Assembly (NCBI GenBank): GCA_020073245.1
Contig: JAIQFQ010000015.1
Location: 1-64,000, forward strand
Reading direction: 5' to 3'
DNA length: 64,000 bases
Source of the DNA: Terriglobia bacterium
Lineage (GTDB): Bacteria > Acidobacteriota > Thermoanaerobaculia > Thermoanaerobaculales > Thermoanaerobaculaceae
Shown piece by piece: positions 36,963 to 45,740 of this stretch. The notes beneath the pieces are model-generated. The model saw nothing but the letters and a program-made list of their open reading frames with translations. It had not been told where the DNA came from and made no database searches. Position numbers and translations under genes: made by a program. The first letter of the stretch is position 1. Each line of letters begins with the position of its first letter.

Positions 36963-37304
36963 TCAGCCGAGGCCGAGGATCTCGAGGAGTGCCCTAGCGT
37001 TGTTGTGGCGCTCGTCGCGGGCGGCGTACAGCAGCGTTACCGTCTGCGTCGCAACGAGTTCCCTCAGGCGCTGCGCCGAACCGTTGCCGTCCAGCTCCCT
37101 CCGGAAACGCTCCACGAATTCCCGGTAGCGTGGCGGTGCATGGCCGAACCAGCGCCGAAGCTTGTCCGAGGGCGCGAGCTCCTTCGCCCACCAGTCGACT
37201 CGTGCCTCTTCCTTGGCCAGACCGCGGGGCCACAGCCTATCCACCAGCACGCGTGCTCCATCCTCAGGCGCCGGCGGGTCGTAAACCCGTTTGGTTCTGA
37301 TCAC
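36963..37304 (-). CDS. DUF488 (YeaO-like) protein
   Basis: The 113-residue protein has the family outline IRTKRVYDPPAPEDGARVLVDRLWPRG, WWAKELAPSDKLRRWFGH, F..RFRREL and TVTLLYAARDERHNNA. Members are small cytoplasmic proteins of unknown function, often in stress-related settings. GTG 37304 is preceded by a strong GGAGGAGGGAGG. The same GTG overlaps the stop of a short reverse-strand frame (GTGA), described separately. Confidence 0.88.
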   Translation of the reverse strand: MIRTKRVYDPPAPEDGARVLVDRLWPRGLAKEEARVDWWAKELAPSDKLRRWFGHAPPRYREFVERFRRELDGNGSAQRLRELVATQTVTLLYAARDERHNNARALLEILGLG

Positions 37305-37420
37305 GCGGCCTCCCTCCTCCGCTGTCGCGACGGCTGTTCCTTATGACAGCCGAAACACGCGTCGGCCGCCGTCTGTTCCGGACCGTGAAACGGATTGCCG
37401 CAGCCGAAGTGCGGGTACAC
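37301..37420 (-). other. Short open frame with a CxxCH heme-like motif, doubtful
   Basis: A GTG-initiated frame of 39 codons ends ADACFGCHKEQ with a CxxCH motif and overlaps the DUF488 start by GTGA. Extending the frame upstream gives ETGGWG, reminiscent of the C-terminal part of cytochrome P460, but this lies antisense to the glycosidase-like gene and may be chance. It could be the remnant of a small cytochrome gene. Confidence 0.2.
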
Positions 37421-37460
37421 TGCCGGTGCCGCGGTGCGCCATCTGGCTGCGGGCGAAGCG

Positions 37461-38840
37461 ATGGTGAAAGAACCGCACCCCCAGCCCCCCGTTTCGGGCA
37501 ACCCGTCGCGCAGCCGGGACCACTTTCGCTGGGATGAGCGGCACCACCAGCCGCACACGGACATGGGAAAGTGGGAGAAGTTCTTCGCCTCCCGCTCGGA
37601 TGCCGCCCAGTTCTTCCGCCTGCTGGGCCGCAACATCGCCCGGCTCGGGCCCGTGGTGCGTCACTACCGGTCGCTCGTCCGCACGGAGCCCGCGCCGCAA
37701 CCCGTTGCGGGCGGCTCCTTCGGCATCGCGGTCTCGCCGACGCCGGACACTTGGGGCAGGTACCTCGAGCGGATCGGCGAGCTCAACGCCCGTGCGCTGC
37801 TGATCCGCGTGCCCTCATGGGCTCCGGAACCGGTATTCTCGCTGCACGACGAGTTCGCCCGCCTGCACGCCGAGGGCACTCAATTCACCTTCACGCTGCT
37901 CCAGAATCGTGAGCTCGTTAAGGACCCGGACCGCTGGGGCGGCTTTGTGCGCGACACAGCCGCCTGTTTCTGCGACATCGATCCCACATTCCAGCTCGGG
38001 CATGCGATCAACCGCAAGAAATGGGGGATCTGGCACCCCCATGAGTACGTCCGTTTGATGGACGCGGCGGCGCCCGCCCGCAGTGCGTTCCCATCCTGCC
38101 GATGGATCGGCCCACCGGTGATCGACTTCGAGTATTACTTCACGACGCACTACCTTGTCGGCGAAAGGCCGTTCGACTTCGACGGGATCGCGGCCCTTCT
38201 CTACGTGGACCGACGCGGTTCCCCGGAAAACCTCCAGTACGGCTACTTTGACCTGTACCGCAAGGTCCTCCTCCTCCGGGCCGTCATCCGGGCCTCGGGG
38301 CACCCCGACGTCCCGATCCACCTCACCGAGTTCAACTGGCCGCTGAAGGGATCGGGCAAGCACTCCCCAGCCGGAGAGCACGTCCAGACCGAGGAGGCGG
38401 GGCAGGCCCGGTACCTCGTGCTGTACTTCCTGACGGCGACCGCGACGGGCGAGGTCGCCAGCTCCTTCTGGTGGCAGCTCGCCGCCCGTGGCTACGGCCT
38501 TCTCGACGAAGACGGCACATGGACCGAGCGCCGCGCCTACCGCGCCTTCAAGCACCTTCTCGCCCGCACCCTGAACCGCGAGGTCCACCGTCTTCCCGAG
38601 TCCCTGCGCCCCCTGCGCGGCTTCTCCCTCCGTCGGGGCTCAGAGACCGGCGCGGTCCTGTATACCACCGGCAAAGAACTCCGGCTCGACCCCGCCCTCC
38701 CGGTGCAAGAGGCCGCCGATCTTGTCGGCAGTCCTCTTGCCACGAAGGGCCTCGTCGCCGGTCTGGACCCCATCTACCTCGCGCTCGGGAACACGGACCC
38801 CGCGTCGGTGATCGAGATGCTGGGCGCCAGGCGGCGCTGA
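37461..38840 (+). CDS. Glycoside-hydrolase-like TIM-barrel protein (clan GH-A type)
   Basis: About 459 residues from ATG 37461; ATG 37563 is an alternative. After a basic N-terminus (GKWEKFFASRSDAAQFF) comes a barrel with IAVSPTPDTWGRYLERI, RALLIRVPSW, FTFTLLQNREL and the C-terminal nucleophile-type strand IHLTEFNWPL followed by SSFWWQLAARGYGL. At the expected acid/base position (usually NEP) the sequence reads QLGHAINRKKWGIWHP, so the general acid may be missing or replaced. A hydrolytic or binding role on a surface glycan is plausible. No signal peptide is seen. It is divergent from DUF488 and convergent with the ankyrin gene. Confidence 0.65.
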   Translation: MVKEPHPQPPVSGNPSRSRDHFRWDERHHQPHTDMGKWEKFFASRSDAAQFFRLLGRNIARLGPVVRHYRSLVRTEPAPQPVAGGSFGIAVSPTPDTWGRYLERIGELNARALLIRVPSWAPEPVFSLHDEFARLHAEGTQFTFTLLQNRELVKDPDRWGGFVRDTAACFCDIDPTFQLGHAINRKKWGIWHPHEYVRLMDAAAPARSAFPSCRWIGPPVIDFEYYFTTHYLVGERPFDFDGIAALLYVDRRGSPENLQYGYFDLYRKVLLLRAVIRASGHPDVPIHLTEFNWPLKGSGKHSPAGEHVQTEEAGQARYLVLYFLTATATGEVASSFWWQLAARGYGLLDEDGTWTERRAYRAFKHLLARTLNREVHRLPESLRPLRGFSLRRGSETGAVLYTTGKELRLDPALPVQEAADLVGSPLATKGLVAGLDPIYLALGNTDPASVIEMLGARRR

Positions 38841-39009
38841 TCGCCGACCGATTTCTCCATCGGGCGAACGCTCGCCGGAAGACCCCTGCCTATGTGACGC
38901 GAGGGGGCGCCATTTGCAGATCTGCACGAGCCGACCGCGGTCGAACCCGGACGCAGCCACGGCGGGCGGTGGCAGTGCAGACAGGCGCGAACGGTGAACC
39001 ACTCGGGTG

Positions 39010-40065
39010 TCACCGGCTCAGCGCGCCCGGCCTCGTCGGGAGGGTGAACCCGCGGCCCGTCATCGCCTCCACGAGAAGGAGATACTCGGCGCGGTCGGGG
39101 CTTCCTTCCGCTGGCGTTTCGATGTTCACGAAGACAGCGTCGAGGCCGTTATACCCGGGCGCCTCCTTCAACGGGGCACCGTGCTCCACGAGGAACCGGG
39201 CGTAGGCCCAGAGGCGGCGTTCCAACGCGAACGAGAGCGGGGATCGCAACTGGTGAGCGTCGTCCCGAGCGTCGAGACGCGCGCCCGCGGCGACGATCAG
39301 CTTCACGTTCTGGAGAGCCCTGTAGCCAATCGCCCAATGGAGGAGCGTCATGCCGTCGTCCCGGACGGCGTTCGGGTTGGCGCCGCGCTCCAGCGCCAGC
39401 TTCAGCACGTTCGAGAGGTCGTCGGTCGCGGCCATTTCGAACAGCGGCGGGCGGCCGGCCGCTCCCTCGCCGCGCAGCGGATCCGCCCCCAACTCGACCA
39501 GGAGGCGCGCGACGTCGTACTGCCTGCGATCGAGGGCGAAGGAAAGCGGTGTCTTCCCGTCACGGCCCTCGGCGTTCAGATTCGCCCCGCCCGCCGAGAG
39601 CTGACGGATCCGGTCGAGGTCTCGCCGCTCGACCGCCTCGCCGAGCGCACGGCTCTCGGTGCTGCCAAAGACGTGTTGTGGCGACTCGCGGTAGCGCTCG
39701 ATCAGGTAGCCGAACCGCGCGAACCCCAAGAGGACACCGAGCGCGAGCAGTGGTGCCCCCGTCACGATCGTCGCGAGGACGCGCGCGACCGCCCGTCTCG
39801 TGAGCAGGAACACGAGCAGTCCGAGGCCGAGAAACGGCAGCCCGACGAGGGCGTAGAACCGGCCGAGCCCCCTCGTCGCCGGATCGCCCGAGCGGTCGAA
39901 CGCCCAGGCTACGAGGAGGACGGCCGTGAGGCCGAAAACGGTCCAGTAGCTCGCGGCGAGCGCCTTCCGCCCCATCGTTCGCGGCGGGTGCGCCCTCGCT
40001 CCCGGATCGGAACCCGCCGGCTGAGACTCCTCCGTTCCAGGAGGAACTCGAGTTTCGTCTTTCAT
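39010..40065 (-). CDS. Membrane protein with C-terminal ankyrin repeats
   Basis: ATG 40065 gives 351 residues. Three hydrophobic helices (ASYWTVFGLTAVLLVAWAF, a GLPFLGLGLLVFLL segment and IVTGAPLLALGVLLGFA) precede about four ankyrin units: LGEAVERRDLDRIRQLSAGGANLNAEGRDGKTPL and similar blocks with LLVELGADPL and LALERGANPNAVRDDGMTLLHWAI. Ankyrin repeats bind proteins; the partner is unknown. The repeats should face the cytoplasm if the N-terminus is inside. Repeat R4 lies just upstream of the start. Confidence 0.8.
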   Translation of the reverse strand: MKDETRVPPGTEESQPAGSDPGARAHPPRTMGRKALAASYWTVFGLTAVLLVAWAFDRSGDPATRGLGRFYALVGLPFLGLGLLVFLLTRRAVARVLATIVTGAPLLALGVLLGFARFGYLIERYRESPQHVFGSTESRALGEAVERRDLDRIRQLSAGGANLNAEGRDGKTPLSFALDRRQYDVARLLVELGADPLRGEGAAGRPPLFEMAATDDLSNVLKLALERGANPNAVRDDGMTLLHWAIGYRALQNVKLIVAAGARLDARDDAHQLRSPLSFALERRLWAYARFLVEHGAPLKEAPGYNGLDAVFVNIETPAEGSPDRAEYLLLVEAMTGRGFTLPTRPGALSR

Positions 40066-40120
40066 TGGCCGTGATCGTATCACCGCCTGAGATGGAGTCC
40101 GGGCTCGCAACGCGCGAGAG

Positions 40121-40155
40121 ACCGGGGCTCGGGGCCCGGAGCTCGGGGTTCGCAG
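40121..40155. repeat. Heptad repeat element R4 (CTCGGGG words)
   Basis: Five consecutive 7-nt words (ACCGGGG, CTCGGGG, CCCGGAG, CTCGGGG, TTCGCAG) lie between the methyltransferase-like gene and the ankyrin gene. No clear inverted arm is visible here, unlike most other members. The rest of the 256-bp gap (40066-40321) holds no gene. Confidence 0.55.
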
Positions 40156-40321
40156 GAAGGTCGAAGGCAGTGCGACACCTAACCGGCGTGCAGCCGTGCC
40201 GCCGCCCTTGGGCCTTTCGGAGAGCGCGGGAGCGGCCCGCGCCGGAGTGTAGCCGGAGGCACCATGAGGACGCGTGGCTCCGATCCGCAACGCAGCGAGA
40301 GGCCCCACGCCGGCGAGGCCA

Positions 40322-40906
40322 TCAACCTGAGTCCGGACCCCGGTCGGACCTGCGCTCGAACAGATACTCCTGAACACCGTGGCGCATCAGGACCGAGTGC
40401 ACCACGACGAATCCCTGCGTCATCTTCTCGACCTCAGCCGGAGGGAAGCGAGGGCCGGGGCGGGTCGCGGCCGTCTTTGGCTGCCAGTGGAGGGTCTGCT
40501 CGTCGACGATTCTGAACACAGGCGGTAGCAACGGGATCTCTTTCTTTGTAGCGATGAACGCAAGCATCACCGCATCTGCACGGCAGAGGTTGCCGAGGCA
40601 CTCGACCAGACAGCGGAATTGGCTTGGGCTCAAGTAGTTGAACACCTCCCATGCGAGCACGACGTCGAATGGCTCCGGCGGGCTCGGGAGGACCCGGCGG
40701 AACGTTGCGCCGGCGTCGTCCAGGAGCAACTGCTGAACGTCGCCCGCGGTCAGGGCGCTCAGGAGGTCAACGATCTGTAACCGGCACGAGAAGCGAGAGA
40801 AGAACTCCACATTGGCGCCGACGGCCGGCTGAAGGTCGAGGATGTGGTGCAGGGCGTCGCCTCGGAGGCGCGAGGTCAGCGCCCTCAACGTCGGCGAGCG
40901 GTACAT
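40322..40906 (-). CDS. Methyltransferase-like protein beside bactofilin
   Basis: From ATG 40906 the protein has 194 residues: HILDLQPAVGANVEFFSRFSCRLQIVDLLS occupies the place of SAM motif I, followed by FDVVLAWEVFNYLSPSQFRCLVECL and LAFIATKKEIPLLPPVFRIVDEQTLHW, the layout of class I methyltransferases. Motif I lacks the usual GxGxG, so SAM binding may be altered. A GTG at 40990 is an alternative start. It lies 106 nt downstream of bactofilin on the same strand, suggesting a joint role in cell-envelope organisation; function is not known. Confidence 0.65.
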   Translation of the reverse strand: MYRSPTLRALTSRLRGDALHHILDLQPAVGANVEFFSRFSCRLQIVDLLSALTAGDVQQLLLDDAGATFRRVLPSPPEPFDVVLAWEVFNYLSPSQFRCLVECLGNLCRADAVMLAFIATKKEIPLLPPVFRIVDEQTLHWQPKTAATRPGPRFPPAEVEKMTQGFVVVHSVLMRHGVQEYLFERRSDRGPDSG

Positions 40907-41012
40907 GGGCGGCTGGGGCTCGAGCGGCTCCGTGGACTCCCGTCGCGGCCCGAACGTCGGGGGACCCTCGCGCCTGAAAGGGAAGGGCACCTGTGCACCG
41001 CGGCTGATGCGC

Positions 41013-41609
41013 TCAGCCGATCCGCTCGGGGCGCTTTTGCTCGCCGGGGCGCGGAGGCGTGGCGCTCGCCGGGGTTCCGCCACCGATCGGGTTGGCGGAG
41101 GGTGCGCCGGCGCCGGCCGCAGGCTGAGAGCCTCTGGGGACCGGGGCAACCTTGCGCTCCATGTCGATGCTGCCCTGAAAGCTCGCCCCGTCCTCGAGAG
41201 TCACGCGCGGCGCGGAGAGGTTGCCTCGGACCTTGGCGGTCTTGCGGATGGCGATCTGCTCCTCGGCGCGCAGGTCGCCTTCGACCTCGCCCTCGACCGT
41301 GACGCTGTGGCCGATGACGTTCGCCTTGACCCGGCCGTTGGCGCCTACCGTGACATGGTGTTGCGCGAGGTCCACTTTCCCCTCAATCCGCCCCTGGATC
41401 ACGAGGTCCTCGTCGCCCGTTACATCGCCCCTGATCGTGATGGACGCGCCGATGACCGCGCGTTCCCCTGCAGCTTCCGCTGTCATTGGGCCTCCCCCGG
41501 CGTTCGGCGGAGCGACACGTTTGGCCGCCGGCTGTCCTCCTCCGGCCGCAGGCGCGGCGCCCGCCGGCATGTGACGGTCGCTACGATCCGGCTCCGCCTT
41601 CTTCCACAT
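41013..41609 (-). CDS. Bactofilin family cytoskeletal protein
   Basis: About 198 residues from ATG 41609 (GAGAGG just upstream). The central DUF583 beta-helix (ITIRGDVTGDEDLVIQGRIEG, VTVGANGRVKANVIGHSVTVEGEVEGDLRAEEQIAI, NLSAPRVTLEDGASFQGSIDM) is flanked by Pro/Ala/Gly-rich disordered tails. Bactofilins self-assemble into filaments that position envelope enzymes. ATG 41612 and 41627 are possible starts. The C-terminal tail GGGTPASATPPRPGEQKRPE is typical. No M23 peptidase gene, a frequent neighbour, is present. Confidence 0.9.
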   Translation of the reverse strand: MWKKAEPDRSDRHMPAGAAPAAGGGQPAAKRVAPPNAGGGPMTAEAAGERAVIGASITIRGDVTGDEDLVIQGRIEGKVDLAQHHVTVGANGRVKANVIGHSVTVEGEVEGDLRAEEQIAIRKTAKVRGNLSAPRVTLEDGASFQGSIDMERKVAPVPRGSQPAAGAGAPSANPIGGGTPASATPPRPGEQKRPERIG

Positions 41610-41829
41610 CATGGCCTCTCGAACCATCTTCGGGGGCGGAGGCTGCCGTTGTCCAGACCCGAGACGTGAGGCCGAACACAATTTGATCCCGCCGACCGGG
41701 AATATTTGATCCGGCCCCCGCGCCAACCGACGATGCCGCCGGGCCGGCGAGGAGAATTTCCACGCGGCGGAACAGACAGCAAACCGCTCTGCTGAGAGAG
41801 GGAAGCGGCGGCGCCGCGCCGGAGGGAAG

Positions 41830-42057
41830 CTACAGCTCGAGGTCTGAGACCGTCTTGAGGAGCCTCTCCACGCGCGCCCGAACCTCGGCGCGCTCGGTTT
41901 CCAGCTCCTGGATGCGACCGCCGAGCTCATCCGAGGCCTCGCCGCCCTGCTTGAGCTTGCGGTTCTCCTCCTCGAGGTCGGCGACGCGGGCCTTCAGCTC
42001 CGTGAGGGCAGTGATCAGCTTTTCGACGCGTTCTTCAAGAGCAGCGAAGATGTCCAT
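41830..42057 (-). CDS. ZapB-like coiled-coil protein
   Basis: The 75-residue product MDIFAALEERVEKLITALTELKARVADLEEENRKLK is almost entirely heptad coiled coil, like cell-division factor ZapB and similar small proteins found after pheT. It starts 10 nt after pheT on the same strand. No zapA gene follows; the next 220 nt hold nothing recognisable. Assignment to division is by shape and position only. Confidence 0.7.
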   Translation of the reverse strand: MDIFAALEERVEKLITALTELKARVADLEEENRKLKQGGEASDELGGRIQELETERAEVRARVERLLKTVSDLEL

Positions 42058-42066
42058 GCGGCCTCC

Positions 42067-44109
42067 CTACGAAAAGCTCACCGCCAGCTCGCGGCCGAGC
42101 TTGTCCATGAGTGCGAAGTGCGCCGCATTGACCTCGTCCTGGGTCAGCGAGCGCTCGCTGTGACGGTAGGTCAGGCGCACGGTGGTCTTCACCTCGTCCG
42201 GTGCGACGCCTTCGCCGCGGTAGCGGACCACGGGCAAAACAACTTCCAGCCAGGGCGGGGCTGCGGCCGTGATCGCTGCCACGAGCTGATCGTACGGCAG
42301 CGCCAGCTTGTGACGCACCGTGAGGTCCGCGGTGACCGCGGGAAAACGCGGAAGCGGCTCGAAGACCGGCGCGTGTGAAGCTGCCGCGACGGCGTCCAGG
42401 TCGATCTCGGCCACCCACAGCGCCGACGGGACGTCGAACACCGCCGCAGCAGCGTCGGCGAGGCGCCCGGCGATTGCGATCACGCGGCCGTCGTGCACGA
42501 CCTCGGCTTGTTCCCCGAGTGCGAGGACGGCCGCCGTGGAGTGCCGCCACGAGGTTCCCGACACGCCGAGCTCGGCGAGCAACGCCTCTACGAAACCCTT
42601 GAGATCGAGGAAATCCGCTTGGCGCGGCGCGTCCCACGGCCCCACCTTGCCCGCGATCGCAACCGCGAGGCGCTCCTGCTCGGCGACCCTGCCGTCGCGC
42701 TCGAAGAAGACACGGCCTACCTCGCCGAGAAGCACGCGCTCGGCACCGCGGCGGAGGTTGCCGCCGGCCCCGTCCGCGAGGCCTGCGAGCAGCGACCGCC
42801 GCATCACGGCCATGCGTGCCGAGAGGGGGTTCTCGAGCGCGACGACCGCGCCGCGGCCCGCCAAAGGCGACCCCGCGGTCGCCGCCTCGACCTCCTCGGC
42901 GACGAACGCGTAGGTGAACGCCTCGGCGGCACCCGCGGCGGCCAGTGCGTCCCGCGCCCGCTCGGTGAGCGGCCACGTTCCGAGACGCGTCCCCGGCTTC
43001 ACGGCCTCGGACGGCAGCACCGACGGGACGTTCTCGTACCCGAAGTGGCGAAGCACCTCCTCGTAGAGGTCCTCGGCGAGCTCCAGGTCCACCCGGTGCG
43101 GCGGGACCGTGCACGTGACGGTGTCCCCGGCGACATGCGGCGCGAGCTCAAGCGCGCTCAGCACCCTGAGCGTGAGTTCGCGCGGAATCTCACACCCGAC
43201 GAACGCCGATAGTCGGCTCAACGAGAACGGGATCTCGCACGGCGCAGGCAGGTCCGGGTTCGAATCCAGGACGCTGGCGGCGACCTCCCCCCCGGCGAGG
43301 CGCACGATCAGCTCGGCCGCCAGGTCCACCGCCGTTCGCGCCATGGCCCGGTCAGCGCCGCGCTCGAAGCGGTGCGACGCCTCGGTCTTGAGGCCCAGAC
43401 GGCGCGCCGTCAGGCGCACCGACCGCGGATCGAAATACGCCGATTCGATGAAAACGTCTTTTGTTGACGGCGCGATCTCGCTGTTGGCCGCCCCCATGAT
43501 GCCGGCTACCGCCACCGCGCGCGACGCGTCGGCGATCACGAGGTCTTCCGCCGTCAGCTTGCGCTCGACATCGTCGAGCGTCGTGATCGGTTCCCCGGCG
43601 CGAGCGCGCCGCACCCGGATCTCCTGCCCCTTCAGGAACGCCAGGTCGAACGCGTGCAGCGGATGCCCCACGTCGAGGAGGACGTAGTTCGTTGCGTCCA
43701 CGACGTTGTTGATCGGTCGCACGCCGCACCGTTCCAGGCGCTCAGCGAGCCACGCCGGCGACGGACCGACCTTGACGCCGCGCACCACGCGGGCGCAGTA
43801 CCTCGGGCAACCCTGGGCGTCCTCGACCGTGAGCTTGGCTGCCTGCCCGACCGGAGTTGTGCCTTCGGCAACCTTGACCGCCAGCGGCTTGAGCGGCCCG
43901 CACGCAGCCGCGGCGGCCTCGCGCGCGAGGCCGCGGTGGTTCATCGCGTCGGGCCGGTTCGTGGTGACGTCCACGTCCCACACTTCGTCGTCGCCAACGC
44001 TCTCGCGTGTCTCGACGTTCATGCCGCATTCCGTCAGGCGCTTCGCCAGCTCGTCGGCGGACGCGCTCCCCTCGAGGTGGCTCTGAATCCAAGCGAGACT
44101 CATTTTCAT
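42067..44109 (-). CDS. pheT: Phenylalanyl-tRNA synthetase beta subunit
   Basis: ATG 44109 overlaps the pheS stop (ATGA); the product is 680 residues. Domains: B1 with DVDVTTNRPDAMNHRGLAREAAA, the B3/B4 editing region (CPRYCARVVRGVKVGPSPAWLAERLERCGVRPINNVVDATNYV), B5, and the C-terminal catalytic-like and ferredoxin-fold anticodon domain (PRFPAVTADLTVRHKL). The N-terminal tRNA-binding OB domain seen in longer PheT proteins is missing, as in the short bacterial form. With PheS it charges tRNA-Phe and edits Tyr-tRNA-Phe. Confidence 0.96.
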   Translation of the reverse strand: MKMSLAWIQSHLEGSASADELAKRLTECGMNVETRESVGDDEVWDVDVTTNRPDAMNHRGLAREAAAAACGPLKPLAVKVAEGTTPVGQAAKLTVEDAQGCPRYCARVVRGVKVGPSPAWLAERLERCGVRPINNVVDATNYVLLDVGHPLHAFDLAFLKGQEIRVRRARAGEPITTLDDVERKLTAEDLVIADASRAVAVAGIMGAANSEIAPSTKDVFIESAYFDPRSVRLTARRLGLKTEASHRFERGADRAMARTAVDLAAELIVRLAGGEVAASVLDSNPDLPAPCEIPFSLSRLSAFVGCEIPRELTLRVLSALELAPHVAGDTVTCTVPPHRVDLELAEDLYEEVLRHFGYENVPSVLPSEAVKPGTRLGTWPLTERARDALAAAGAAEAFTYAFVAEEVEAATAGSPLAGRGAVVALENPLSARMAVMRRSLLAGLADGAGGNLRRGAERVLLGEVGRVFFERDGRVAEQERLAVAIAGKVGPWDAPRQADFLDLKGFVEALLAELGVSGTSWRHSTAAVLALGEQAEVVHDGRVIAIAGRLADAAAAVFDVPSALWVAEIDLDAVAAASHAPVFEPLPRFPAVTADLTVRHKLALPYDQLVAAITAAAPPWLEVVLPVVRYRGEGVAPDEVKTTVRLTYRHSERSLTQDEVNAAHFALMDKLGRELAVSFS

Positions 44110-45134
44110 CGCGCCACCCCCTCGAACTGCCGCAGGAGGCGCTCGTCCCCGGAGAACAGCAAGCGCAGGTCGGGGAGGCGGTACTTGAGCAGTGCGACCC
44201 GGTCGAGGCCGCAACCGAACGCGAAGCCGGAGACCCGCTCGGGGTCGAGTTTGCACGCCGAGAGCACGCGCGGGTCCACCATCCCTGCGCCCAGGATCTC
44301 GATCCAGCCGCTCCCGGAGCACATGCCACACCCGGTCCCGAGGCACAGCACGCAGGTGATGTCCACCTCCGCCGACGGCTCGGTGAACGGGAAAAACGAC
44401 GGCCGGAACCGGACCTTCAGGCGCGGGTCGAACAGCACGTGCACGAATGCCTCGAGGGTGGCCTTGAGGTGGCCGAAGGTGATCCCCTCGTCCACCACGA
44501 GCCCCTCGACCTGGTGGAACATCGGCGAGTGGCGCAGGTCGGAGTCGCGCCGGTAGACGCGGCCCGGGATGATGACCCGGATCGGGAGCGGCATCGTCTC
44601 CATCGAGTGAACCTGCACCGGCGAGGTGTGCGTGCGCAGGAGCAGGCCGTCCTTGAGGAAGAAGGTGTCCTGGGAGTCGCGCGCCGGGTGGTCCGGCGGC
44701 ATGTTGAGGGCGCCGAAGTTGTGCCAGTCGTCCTCGACCTCGGGGCCGTCCGCGACCGAGTACCCCATGCGCAGGAAGATCTCCTCGATCTCCCGTCGCA
44801 CGAGGGTCACAGGGTGGAGCGCACCCGTGACGGGCCGCCGGCCGGGCAGCGTGACGTCGAGGACCTGCCGCCGGGCGCCGGCATCCTCGGCCGCCTGCTG
44901 TGCGGCCGCGAGGCGTTCCTCGATGAGCTTTTTCAGCTCGTTGAGGGCCTTGCCGTAGCCCGGCTTGGCCTCGCGCGGGAGCGTCTTGAGTGCGTCCTCG
45001 AGCTCGCGGAGCAGGCCCGAGCGGCGGCCGGCGAAGCGCACGCGCACCGCCTCCACCCGGGCCGGATCGCTGCCCGCTTCGGCCAGCGCGGCAAGGAACT
45101 CCTGCCGCACCTTCTCCAGCGGCTCGGTCGCCAT
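44106..45134 (-). CDS. pheS: Phenylalanyl-tRNA synthetase alpha subunit
   Basis: The 342-residue protein starts at ATG 45134, one nucleotide into the rplT stop. An N-terminal coiled coil is followed by class II motifs: HPVTLVRREIEEIFLRMGY, motif 2 VYRRDSDLRHSPMFHQVEGL and motif 3 GFAFGCGLDRVALLKY. A Cys-rich insertion CVLCLGTGCGMCSGSGW, common in many bacterial PheS proteins, may bind zinc. It holds the active site for Phe activation. Confidence 0.97.
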   Translation of the reverse strand: MATEPLEKVRQEFLAALAEAGSDPARVEAVRVRFAGRRSGLLRELEDALKTLPREAKPGYGKALNELKKLIEERLAAAQQAAEDAGARRQVLDVTLPGRRPVTGALHPVTLVRREIEEIFLRMGYSVADGPEVEDDWHNFGALNMPPDHPARDSQDTFFLKDGLLLRTHTSPVQVHSMETMPLPIRVIIPGRVYRRDSDLRHSPMFHQVEGLVVDEGITFGHLKATLEAFVHVLFDPRLKVRFRPSFFPFTEPSAEVDITCVLCLGTGCGMCSGSGWIEILGAGMVDPRVLSACKLDPERVSGFAFGCGLDRVALLKYRLPDLRLLFSGDERLLRQFEGVAR

Positions 45135-45502
45135 CAGGCGGCCGGTTTGGCCGCCAGGCTCTTCTTGGCGGCCTGAACGAGCTCCGCAAACCCCTCGACG
45201 TCGCGCACCGCCATATCGGCGAGCGCCTTGCGGTCGAGGGCGCACCCCGCGGCCTTGAGGCCGGCAATCAGCTGCGAGTACGAGATCTCGAACTGGCGGG
45301 CCGCCGCGTTGATGCGGATGATCCACAGCGCTCGCATGGAACGCTTGCGCTGCCGGCGGTCGCGGTACGCGAACAGCAGCGACCGCTCGACCTGCAGCTT
45401 CGCCATACGGTAGGCGTTGTGCTTGGTGAGGTAGTAGCCCTTGGCGAGCTTCAGCACCCTCTTGCGACGTGCAACCCTGTTGTGTCCACGCTTGACGCGC
45501 AT
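45134..45502 (-). CDS. rplT: 50S ribosomal protein L20
   Basis: The 122-residue basic protein MRVKRGHNRVARRKRVLKLAKGYYLTKHN with YRDRRQRKRSMRALWIIRINAAAR is an unmistakable L20, essential for early 50S assembly. It lies 9 nt after rpmI and one nucleotide overlaps pheS. In many bacteria L20 represses its own operon, but no L20-binding leader could be identified here. Confidence 0.98.
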   Translation of the reverse strand: MRVKRGHNRVARRKRVLKLAKGYYLTKHNAYRMAKLQVERSLLFAYRDRRQRKRSMRALWIIRINAAARQFEISYSQLIAGLKAAGCALDRKALADMAVRDVEGFAELVQAAKKSLAAKPAA

Positions 45503-45511
45503 GTCAGCCTC

Positions 45512-45712
45512 CTACTTCGCGTACGGGAGCATGCGCTCCACGACCTTGGCGTCGGCGGGAGTGAGGATCGCCGACTTCTGCAGGTGGCGCTTCCGCTTGG
45601 CCGACTTCTTCGACAGGATGTGGGAGTGGAACGCGTGGTGGCGCTTGATCTTGCCGGTCCCTGTCTTCTTGAACCGCTTCGCCGCCGCGCGCAACGTCTT
45701 GATCTTCGGCAT
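45512..45712 (-). CDS. rpmI: 50S ribosomal protein L35
   Basis: The 66-residue basic protein [44 protein letters not shown]... has the full L35 pattern. It is first after thrS; infC, which normally lies between thrS and rpmI, is not here. The 80-nt gap to thrS holds repeat R5. Confidence 0.98.
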   Translation of the reverse strand: MPKIKTLRAAAKRFKKTGTGKIKRHHAFHSHILSKKSAKRKRHLQKSAILTPADAKVVERMLPYAK

Positions 45713-45740
45713 GGTGCCCTCCTATTAACTCTGAATTCGC

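Noticed and set aside
37330..37352. GGCTGT/ACAGCC hairpin near the DUF488 start
   Set aside because: Short 6-bp stem without a T-run, inside a region whose gene content is uncertain; no role could be supported.
41610..41829. zapA gene expected after the ZapB-like gene
   Set aside because: No frame with ZapA character was found in the 220-nt gap or the frames that cross it.
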